64,000 nucleotides of DNA from the NCBI GenBank assembly GCA_003008705.1, contig PDUO01000019.1:244552-308551 (forward strand), in the 5' to 3' direction. The position numbers were made by a program, and so were the translations under genes. The notes beneath the pieces are model-generated. The model was not told the DNA's origin. It saw only the letters and a list, made by a program, of their open reading frames with translations, and ran no database searches. Positions 56,419 through 64,000 of this stretch are shown here, piece after piece (position 1 is the stretch's first letter; each line of letters opens with the position of its first letter). Source of the DNA: Pezicula radicicola. Taxonomy: Eukaryota; Ascomycota; Leotiomycetes; Helotiales; Dermateaceae.

Positions 56419-58836
56419 ATGAGCTCCAACACAACCTCCTCTCGCGCCACCGTCAAACCTCTCAGCTGTGCATCATGTCGACAGCGCAAGATCAAATGCG
56501 ACAGAACAAACCCATGTCTGCCGTGTCAGACCGCTGGTATTGAATGCATCACGCCCAATCGTGTTCGTGCCACCCGAAACGGCAAGCAAAAGAAAATCGA
56601 GGCACGTGATGCAGAGCTCCTACGTCGAATTGCAAGATTAGAGAGCCTTGTGACCAAAACCGATGCTGCAAAGGCTCTGAGAGATGCCGTTGAGAAGGAT
56701 TATGGTGCATTGCCACTGGCACCAGAGCCAGTTTCAAGCGCACCCTCATCGTCTACGTCAGAGCAAAATTTTCGTCCTTCCGAACCACAACCGGTTCGAG
56801 TTGACAACCACTTTGAAGAATTCGTAAAGCATCAGAAAACCGGGTGCAAAAATCGGGCACCCGATTTTTGGTCGGGACTCGCAGAGGAAGTTGGTGGTCT
56901 GCGCCAACTCATTGAGCATCAGGTAAACGAAGACGACGAACCCGAAGATGCCAATTTGAGCTCTGCCGAAACATACGAATCTTCCCCAGACTTTATCTTT
57001 GGAAGCCCTTGCGACACCTTGGTGGAGGTGATGTATCCTTCAGACGCTCATAGGGACTTGCTATTTGAACTTTATTTCGGCAACATTCACAATGTATGCA
57101 AAATACTTCACAAACCTTCTTTCGACCTTCACCGTAAAGGAGCTATGGACCTAGTAGACGACAAAGGTCGTTTCAAGTTTAAGAGCATTGAGGCTGTTAC
57201 TTTTGCTATGTACTTTGCAGCAGTGATGAGTGTTACTGCCGAGGACTGTTGGAGTTATTTCAAGGAGGACAGGAATGTCCTGCTCGCCCAGTATCAGCGG
57301 AGCACAGAGATAGCTCTGAGGAAGGCGAATGTTATGGATACTGTCGAGATCGTGACCCTTCAGGCATTGGTCCTTTATATAGTAAGTTGAATTGATTCTC
57401 CCTCTGCAGCAAAATATCATCGCCATAGTCGGCAACCACGTTCTTAAGGTTATTAAACCTAGTCTCCATAACAAAGTACATTTGTAGTCGCAAACGCCAT
57501 TCATACTTCGTAGTTCCCACGAATGGTTTCCAGCGAGTCACTGTGCTGATGAACATAGATGACTTTACGCACCCTCAACAAAACTCGGTCGAGTTGGACT
57601 CTCATCGCTCTTGCTGTCCGTATTGCTCAACATCTTCGAATTCACAGAGACGGAGAAGGCCTTTCTTTTAGCGTTTTCGAGGCCGAGATGCGCCGCCGTC
57701 TCTGGTGGGAAATAGTCGTTCTTGATATCAGGGGTACTGAAGATCGAATCTCTGACCCTATGATCCTTGAAGATTCTTTCAACACAAGGATGCCCTGTAA
57801 CATCAACGATGAAGATTTTCCATTCTCAAACGCAGAGCCTCCGACGGGCTCTTGTGTCAGTCATTTATTTGGTCATGATATTCATCAACCTCGTCTCACA
57901 GACAAGCAGGGAATTACTGAGATGACGTTCTGTCGAATGGTTATGGAAATGTCGGTCACGATTCGGAAGATCAACTTTGTGCCGCCCACTAAGCAGAACG
58001 GTCTTACGCTTCAAGAAAAGGAAACCCTGGTAAGAGAATTTGCTAACAAAATTGAAACACAATATCTGAATGGTTTTGATCCTGTGTGCTCTTTCTCCTT
58101 TATTATATACATGTTTGGAAGGCTGGTGATCCTTAAGCTCTGGCTTGCAGTTCAGTATCCTTTGCAAAGTCGTAAGGAACCCACGGCGGGTAATGCTCGG
58201 GGGCAGAGTCTGCGAACAGCGGTATCACTTCTAACTATATCCGACATGCTTGAAGAGAACGGTGCGGCTGCTGGATTGAGATGGTACTTTGAATCTCACG
58301 TCCCATGGCATGCCGTCGCAGTTGCCTTAGTTGAACTGTGTAGAGACTCTAAAGGACCTCTTGCAGATGAGGCATGGTCTGTGATTGACAAGAGCTTCGA
58401 TAAATGGGACCGTCGCATGTCGGGGACGAAAGAAGGCTTGGCTTGGCTACCTATGAGAGGTTTACGACGGAAAGCAGTAGCAGCAAGGGAAAGCGGCCTC
58501 TCTACCGTGGTTGCTCCAACAGTCTCACAGCCGAACGAGGTCAACGGACACTTCCAGGACCATAACATCCTCCCAGAACTACCTGGGTTAAGTCTCGAAG
58601 CTAACGAGGCTACGTTCAACGATGCCCCCGCTTTCATAAACCTCGATACAATGGAACAAGTCCCGTACCAACCCCTTGGGTTCGACGTGTTCCCCTCCGC
58701 AAAAACAGGCGTTCAAGGCGTTGATATGGGTGTTGATGCCGTCAACTGGGATGGTTGGAACGCGTTCGTTTTCGATGCAAATGCAACTGGTTCTGATCTA
58801 AACGATCTTGGATGGGGACTACCAATGCAAATGTAA
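56419..58836 (+). CDS. Zn2Cys6 transcription factor
   Basis: Exons 56419-57381 and 57559-58836 (177-bp intron, phase 0) give about 746 residues. The zinc cluster at residues about 18-44 is complete: 'CASCRQRKIKCDRTNPC', then 'LPCQTAGIEC' (CX2CX6CX5CX2CX6C), with a basic linker and a short coiled coil 'LLRRIARLESLVT'. The central Fungal_trans domain is seen in 'LLFELYFGNIHNVCKILHKP', 'IEAVTFAMYFAAVMS' and, across the intron, 'LIALAVRIAQHLRIHRDGE' and 'EMRRRLWWEIVVLDIRG'. The C-terminus is acidic and Trp/Asn-rich, a possible activation region. The start at 56419 (MSSNTTSSR) is preferred to the hydrophobic extension from 56368. Convergent with the AIF-like gene. Target unknown. Whether the 177-bp gap hides a further short exon is open. 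Confidence 0.85.
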
Positions 58837-58978
58837 TAACTCTAAGGTATCTATTATGTACATTACTCCATCACCATATTAAGCTCCAGGACTAAAAGGA
58901 AAACAGTGCTATGCCAGCGTAAACAACCTCCCAACAACTCGGAGCAACACCCTTTCGCTTTATCATGTCACGACAAGA

Positions 58979-60271
58979 TTATGCTTTGGCAAATCCTGAT
59001 CCATCCCACCCACTTTCAGCCTTGTCCACGAAAAATGTCCGACTCTTCACCAGCCAAACAAGGAAACTTGGAATACTCCAGCCGAAGACTTCGCCAACAC
59101 CTGCACTGGGGCCAACAGGAACGAACTGGGCGGGAAAGGGCTTAAAGACTTTCTGGGCGAAAAGATCCGTTTTGTCTGCCTCTGCCGCGAGGTCAATACC
59201 AATACTCGATCCAACAATCGGAACTCCATTGTTTACGTCGATATAACTCCCGCTGCTGTAGCTCGCCACGTCTCCAATAGCATAGACCTCTTTTGCGGGG
59301 CCACGCAGAGTCTTGTCGTCGACTTTAACGTATCCTTTCGGATCCAGCCACGCAGACGGTAGGAAGGAAGTATTAGGCTTGCCGCCTGTAGCGTCAATAA
59401 AGACATCTACTTTCTTCTCTGTTCCATCACTCAAGACGACCGTTGTAGTGCCATCCTGGTTCTTGGTATTTGAAACAACTTTTGAGTCATGTCCAACTGC
59501 AACACCCTGTAGTTAGAGACTCGGAGTTAGTTTACTTGTCCTGTTAAATATCGGGAGTAACTCAAACATGATTCAGGAGCAATGAGTAAATTCAACCCAT
59601 AAAGGGCAAATTTACTCCGAGAACGTGAGACTTACCATCTTCTTGAGCTTTGCCTCTGCTTTCTTACCAGGCTTGGGCGAAAGCCGGGGCAGGAGGCTCG
59701 TAGAACCGGAAAGGATCGTAATAGAGGCGTTAGAGTAGTGCGTCGCAATTTCACCAGCAGTCTCAACACCAACGGCTCCACCTCCAGCAATTAAGATCGT
59801 CTTTGCCTTCGGCAATGCAGCATGTAAATCAGAATACAAAGCTCTGGAAACGCCCTGATGCTCATTGACCTGCCAGAGTTTTGAATTGGAGGTCGTTCCC
59901 GTCGCAATGATCAAGGTCGAATATGCAATCTCCTGTACCCCATCTGCGATTTGAACACTAACAATCTTCGTATCCGGGTTGACAGCAGTGGCTGTCCCAA
60001 TTATTGTCGTGGGTGAGTCTTTGGTGTAAGATTTGAGAGCTTTGTCGCTTGACATCCATAGCTTTTCGGGAGGGATCACGGTTGCGGAGACTAGATGGCG
60101 GGGAGCGGCAATGTTCCAGAAGAATTCCGTGTGTGGGTAGATAATTGTAATGTGGTAGGTTTTGCCTGTCGCAGTTGAGAGTTTTGGAATGACATGTTTG
60201 AGAAGATAGTGTGCTGTTCCCAGGCCAGCGAAGTGCCCTCCCAGAATTAAAATTTCGTGCGTTTTCGACAT
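58979..60271 (-). CDS. AIF/AMID-like FAD oxidoreductase with apparent frameshift
   Basis: Exon 1 59636-60271 (212 codons): 'ILILGGHFAGLGTAHYLL' (FAD Rossmann), 'LIIATGT', 'ILIAGGGAVGVETAGEIATH' (NADH Rossmann). The intron starts GTAAGT at 59635 and ends CTACAG at 59508. Exon 2 begins 'GVAVGHDSKVVSNTK', exactly as the family predicts, but the rest ('DGTTTVVLSDGTEKKVDVFI', 'IDATGGKPNTSFLP', 'VYAIGDVASYSSGSYIDV') is one base out of phase. The switch falls near the AAA of AAGAAACC (about 59460-59463). Full length would be about 388 residues. The enzyme class oxidises NAD(P)H with FAD and is linked to cell-death or redox roles. Either a real mutation (pseudogene) or a one-base assembly error. No alternative splice choice I tried repairs it. 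Confidence 0.75.
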
Positions 60272-60771
60272 GATGTATTGTTTTGGGAAGTTTTGCGAAG
60301 TTTTGCACGGCGGTCGTTGCAACAGAAATTAAATGAGATTGGAGGGAGGCGCAAGTACGTTCAAACTTGAAGTTCAGGAAGACGGGACGAACATATATTA
60401 TACCAAAACCACCCGGAGGTCTCGTGCAGCCTAAATACCGATGCGATCAATAAAATCAATAAAACGCGTTGTGATAATGTAAGCAAAGAAGCTTTGTCCG
60501 CTCCGGTATTTGAAATCATCCAATCGATTTATGTAAGCCGCCTTCATTCTCCAGAAGTCCGTTAAGCGAAGCAAGCGAACTCCCTTTCCGGCCTGCTGGC
60601 TCGCTTCGCGGACTTCTTCAAATTTTGGGCAAGCCGGATTCGAGCTTGAATTGGGAATTAGCGAGGAAGGCTGGGGTTTTTGAGTTTTGGACTTTTTGAT
60701 GATGGAGATTTGTTGTCTGCTTAGTTATGGAATGTGGGATGCTAGCTTAGTCTTACTAAGGCCTTTTTTTA
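60272..60771. other. Intergenic with a small foldback near 60551-60615
   Basis: Promoter of the AIF-like gene. AGAAGTCCG...GCGAAGC at about 60551-60570 is mirrored by GCTTCGCGGACTTCT at about 60604-60618, an imperfect hairpin. No gene. Confidence 0.45.
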
Positions 60772-60891
60772 TACGAAGGTCCGTTTTTTTTAAGTATTGA
60801 ACCTGGTCCAAGCGTTTTGGATGTGAAATGGATTGATTTGGGTGAAGATACGCTTGGACCAGGCTCAATACTTAAAAAACGGGGCTTCGTA
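60772..60891. mobile_element. 120-bp foldback/MITE-like element
   Basis: The left end (60772, TACGAAGGTCCG, then AAGTATTGAACCTGGTCC) and the right end reverse-complemented from 60891 (TACGAAGCCCCG, then AAGTATTGAGCCTGGTCC) match over about 45 bp including AAGCGT. The outermost TA on each side may be target duplication. The loop is short (about 30 bp). No coding capacity. Confidence 0.65.
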
Positions 60892-60903
60892 GTACCTTGC
60901 ACT

Positions 60904-61704
60904 TCATAGGTAGGTCCAGCGTTCATTGTGCAAATAACATGCAAGCAGGAACGGTGCTTTATATGGTGAGGTAGAATCATGCACGTGATCGACCAAATAC
61001 GACGTCGTACCCTTCGCACACGGGATGTTATTGGCTGCAATGCAGGTGAAAAGTTGAGAGTTGGTATCTTGTATAAGTCCTCCGTTCCTTCTCAGCATCA
61101 TTATAATATCGAGCCTGAGGCTGCTTTCTCTTTTTTGGAGCCGAGGAATGCGAGTTCTGGTTGCTAGCAATCGTTCGGTTACACTGTGGCAGCTCTTGTA
61201 GTGGTTGGCGATATAAACTGATGTTGTGTAGAGCTTCATCTGCCGTCGTATGCTGGTACGGGTCTGGGTTGGAGCGCTGGTTGAAGTGTTAATAGGAATT
61301 TTGGTGGTCTTGGTTGTAGAATTGTCCCTCACTCCCTGAATGATGCTGATCATCTGCATTCACATGTAACAGCGCTTCCCGTATGCTCTCGGGCATTGCA
61401 TCCGTGTATTAATGTGAACCTTGGTAAGAGAGTAGATAGGGATCTTGGCCATAGAATTGTCCGTCATTCCCTACTGACCATCTGCACTCACAGCTGGATG
61501 ATACATACCAGAATGAGCCACAGGAGCGCTTGCCGTATAGTTTTCGGGCATTGTATCCGTGTATTGATGTGAACTTTGGTGAGAGAGTGGATAGGGAGCC
61601 TGTAGACCTCCATGATACCCAGTATACGAGTTCCTGGACCTAGAAGGAGTCGTTATGGTTAGCAAGTACTTGTAACCTGACAAAACCAGGAATGTAGCAA
61701 GCAC
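60904..61704 (-). pseudogene. Decayed repeat-type ORF with internal duplication
   Basis: The minus-strand frames 61471-61704 and 60904-61359 are in one repetitive unit: about 61314-61450 and 61450-61600 are two diverged copies ('GAATTGTCC' starts, 'GTATCCGTGTATT' cores). The translated text ('YHGGLQAPYPLSHQSSHQY', 'NTRMQCPRAYGK') is Ser/His/Pro-rich and broken by stops. No family is recognised. Next to mobile-element remnants, it is likely a dead repeat-associated gene. Confidence 0.35.
60920..61017 (+). repeat. Dispersed direct repeat, copy 1
   Basis: About 98 bp beginning CGTTCATTGTGCAAATAACA and containing GCACGTGATCGACCAAA. It matches copy 2 at 62473-62572 in the same orientation, with most differences C/T or G/A transitions. 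Confidence 0.75.
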
Positions 61705-61754
61705 TCTGTGGCAAACAAACTATCCCCAAAAAAACAGATCACTTGGACCAAGTG

Positions 61755-61864
61755 ACTTGGTTGATTGTGTAAGGGCACAGAGGCTGCGACGAGTTCCAAC
61801 TTGAAGGAGCATACCGTGGTGAAAATATACAGCACTTGGCTGATTGTGTAAGGGCGCAGAGGCT
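61755..61864 (+). repeat. 31-bp direct repeat pair
   Basis: ACTTGG(T/C)TGATTGTGTA with AGGGC(A/G)CAGAGGCT occurs at 61755-61785 and 61834-61864, 79 bp apart. Just before the first copy, CACTTGGACCAAGTG (61740-61754) is a perfect palindrome around its central base. Confidence 0.6.
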
Positions 61865-62472
61865 AGAAAGAAGAAATTAACCAATTAGCCAAGAAGCATA
61901 ACCCACTTAGGGAGTAAAGGTACCTCAACACATCATACGTAGAGGTCACTAGAGCATTCTAAACGTACCTTTCCCTATTGTCCCACTCCCTGTTATTCCA
62001 TGCTCCATCGTTCTATACTATCTTATTGTGTATATTACACCTGTTGCGGTGTACTTCTAGATGGACTGTTCGAGAGTCGTAGGCGGGAGAATTGAGATTC
62101 GTAAATATCGAAAGGTATGCGAGTAGGACAGTGGATTGGGGAGCTGCGGCTACTTCGAGGAGTGCTTATTAGTGCTTGTAAAGGAAGGTCTACTTGCATA
62201 TACAGATAGTTAATAGTGCCTTCTACATATATTGTACAGGTTCTACAAATGTCGTAGATTCTAATTAACACCAAGACAGCTTCCATATTCTGATAAGATA
62301 TTGTCGCGACTTCTAGATTGGTTTTACACCCATACTGCCCCTACTTTCTACTTCCTTCTCCAAATATTTTTACCCTCTTACTACCACCAATCCCTTCAAC
62401 ACTCTTCGCAATCACTCCAAATCAGAACATTGTCACTAGTTCTCACAATCTCTTCGCGTCTTTCTTGAAATC
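61865..62472. other. Intergenic, no gene seen
   Basis: Short overlapping frames such as 62035-62286 minus and 62318-62623 plus lack motifs. The second extends into repeat copy 2, so it is not a unique gene. Confidence 0.45.
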
Positions 62473-62572
62473 CGTTCATTCTGCAAATAATATGCAAGCA
62501 GGAACGGTACTTTATATGGGGAGACAGAATTATGCACGTGATCGACCAAAAATACGACATCGTACCCTTCGT
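62473..62572 (+). repeat. Dispersed direct repeat, copy 2
   Basis: Begins CGTTCATTCTGCAAATAATA and contains GCACGTGATCGACCAAA; see copy 1 at 60920. The sequence between the copies (about 1.45 kb) is non-coding or decayed. Flanking bases beyond both copies do not match. Confidence 0.75.
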
Positions 62573-62758
62573 ATTCCGTACAGAGATAGAGATGGCTTGG
62601 TACCTGAATTACAGAGTAGGTAGGCAAGCAACGTCGAGGGCCCTCCACTCTCATCGCACCTCCAAGATACGCCGTTGATGTGCTGATAAACCATCTGCCA
62701 GCGTGGCGAGACTTATCTGAGGCCATCACCTTGCCATAGCATATTCTGCCTCTCTACA

Positions 62759-63640
62759 ATGGCGTGCGCGCCTCCCCCAGCAGGAGCACGAACAAGACCT
62801 GGCCTACAAGCGCTACACAACCTACCCGCAGATGTCGAATACATGCGAAACCTTCTCTTCACAATGCCGGTCCCTTTCACTATGCTCGCGATGGTTTTCG
62901 ACGCGTACTAGCCTCTAATTGACAATGTCTGGTGCAAACAATACCAAGGCATCTGCTACTTCCAACCTATGCCTAGCAGTCCCAGGACGCCATATGACTC
63001 AATACGCTTCCCTTGTCGATTTGCGCGTACCTACTATGACACTGGAAAGAGTCACAACGCAGAACTAGAGGCTGCTTCTGCTGCTGGGCCCCCGAGTAGG
63101 AAGAGAAAGAGGAGGGAGGGAGGAACCTGTAGTTTTCGGGTCAAGCCAAGTGTTTTCGTCGGGTAGAAGGTACCCCAGATCATTATCTTTTCGAATATAG
63201 CAATCCGACGACAACCGACGTTGAGCACTCGCACACACTGGAGGAGTCAGATGCGTGTAAGATCAATTCGTTCTTGAAGACTGCTGCGACTGAAGAGGTG
63301 GCCAAGGGACATATGCCAGCGGAAGTTTATCATTCGATGCGCGAGGTGAAGCTGCCAGAAAAATCAAACTTCTCTAGAAGTGGCTGGAGGAAAGTTCATG
63401 AGAAGGCAGCATATTGAAACAGCGAAGCAGCAGAATGCGAGGGAAAGTACGAATTCCGCGTTGGCTATTGCTGGCGGTAAGTATCTGACAAGACAGCATG
63501 TCGTTGATGTGAAACTCCAGCTAAATAAGAACCCAAAGGTGCCTAGTACGCCCACTCCAATATATTCAGGTTCACAAGGAGGCAATATTACAAATGGAGG
63601 AACGTCAACCCCGAACGGATTGTCACAACCCCTGATATAG
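62759..63640 (+). pseudogene. Broken ORF of a repetitive fungal family (possible transposon-derived)
   Basis: Protein text is continuous across frame breaks: 'LPADVEYMRNLLFTMPVPFT', a TAG after 'FDAY', then 'PLIDNVWCKQYQGICYFQP', 'CRFARTYYDTGKSHN', 'KRKRREGGTCSFRVK', 'KINSFLKTAATEEVAKGHM', 'PAEVYHSMREVKLPEKS', a shift, then 'AGGKFMRRQHIETAKQ' and, at 63469, 'IAGGKYLTRQHVVDVKLQLN', which repeats the previous motif. The style (CRF..YY motif, basic RKRK stretch, 'AGGKY-x-RQHV' units) resembles the N-terminal DNA-binding part of MULE-type transposon proteins in fungi, but I am not certain. At least one stop and two frameshifts make it inactive. Confidence 0.45.
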
Positions 63641-64000
63641 CAATCAATAAATGGCACACCTGGGCTGCTTGTGGCTCCCACGAATAGGCCACTGCTCGGT
63701 CGTCAGTCAAACGACCACCAAGAACACAAAACCCTCATAAAGTTTGAAGCCCATCGTCTACTCGAATCCACAACATCAACAACACATATCCCACGAGAAC
63801 TAATAGTACCACTACTTAATTCTGTGCTGAATTATATGGACAATGAAGTGGATGGCGTAGTTGATGGAAATGCTATGCTATACTTGCAGGTATACAGAAT
63901 GTTCAACAGACAGCTACAGCGACGAGGGAGAATACTGAGCATCTGATTTTCGAAGCATGGATTCTATGGACCACCCAATAGACGTGGTGTTTGAGTTCGC
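63641..64000. other. Right edge; uncertain short frame 63671-63946
   Basis: A 91-codon plus frame follows the broken ORF in another frame ('KFEAHRLLESTTSTTHIPRE', 'VPLLNSVLNYMDNEVDG'). It may be a further part of the same dead element or of a gene continuing past the window. No motif identifies it. Confidence 0.3.

Noticed and set aside
1..64000. CRISPR array or bacterial operon
   Set aside because: Spliceosomal introns, an intron-containing eukaryotic tRNA and fungal-specific families exclude a prokaryotic source; no regular spacer-repeat array is present.

Overview
The window is nuclear DNA of a filamentous ascomycete (Pezizomycotina). I favour a Leotiomycete-like fungus, but the sequence does not prove the class. 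The signs are short introns of about 50-70 bp with GT...CTAAC-like...AG signals, a Kre9/Knh1-type GPI wall protein, a TmpA-type flavoprotein, a Zn2Cys6 regulator, a 2EXR-like protein, and AT-rich stretches and transposons decayed in the manner of repeat-induced point mutation (RIP).

Layout. 1-5.4 kb is an AT-rich gene-poor stretch with one decayed coding remnant. 5.4-10.2 kb holds a small GPI-type protein and a two-exon polytopic membrane protein. 10.2-16.3 kb is a second AT-rich desert containing a complete but RIP-like Tc1/mariner element with inverted repeats. 16.3-23 kb is housekeeping-like: a Kre9/Knh1 wall protein, a MITE, a SPOUT RNA methyltransferase divergent from a tail-anchored thioredoxin, an intron-containing tRNA-Phe(GAA) and an RNase H1-like protein.

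23.5-42.8 kb is the most interesting part. It holds a fungal transcription-factor-like protein, an alpha/beta hydrolase, a TmpA-like flavoprotein, an ACS/Dal5-type MFS transporter, a GC-rich intronless luciferase-like monooxygenase, a type I Baeyer-Villiger monooxygenase, a small two-helix membrane protein, decayed gene remnants, a 2-oxoglutarate/Fe(II) dioxygenase and a 13-exon SAM methyltransferase with a 12-nt microexon. It looks like a catabolic or specialised-metabolism neighbourhood without a PKS, NRPS or terpene-synthase backbone. Chemically, a Baeyer-Villiger enzyme makes esters or lactones and an alpha/beta hydrolase opens them; a transporter and two further oxygenases lie beside them. 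The transporter and the luciferase-like gene share a divergent promoter with a perfect 18-bp palindrome of CGG-N10-CCG form. Co-function is inference.

43.6-46.3 kb carries two tandem paralogues of a secreted protein with a conserved intron position. 48.4-50.3 kb is a sugar-porter MFS gene. 51-52 kb holds a 2EXR-like gene. 52-56 kb is gene-poor, with a long inverted repeat and a zinc-finger-like ORF. 56.4-60.3 kb contains a Zn2Cys6 regulator convergent with an AIF/AMID-like oxidoreductase whose second exon carries an apparent single-base frameshift. 60.3-64 kb is repeat-derived, with a foldback element, diverged direct repeats and a broken repetitive-type ORF.

Exon boundaries were set by eye from splice signals and reading-frame continuity, and none has been confirmed with transcripts. 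Family names come from recognised motifs, not from database searches.
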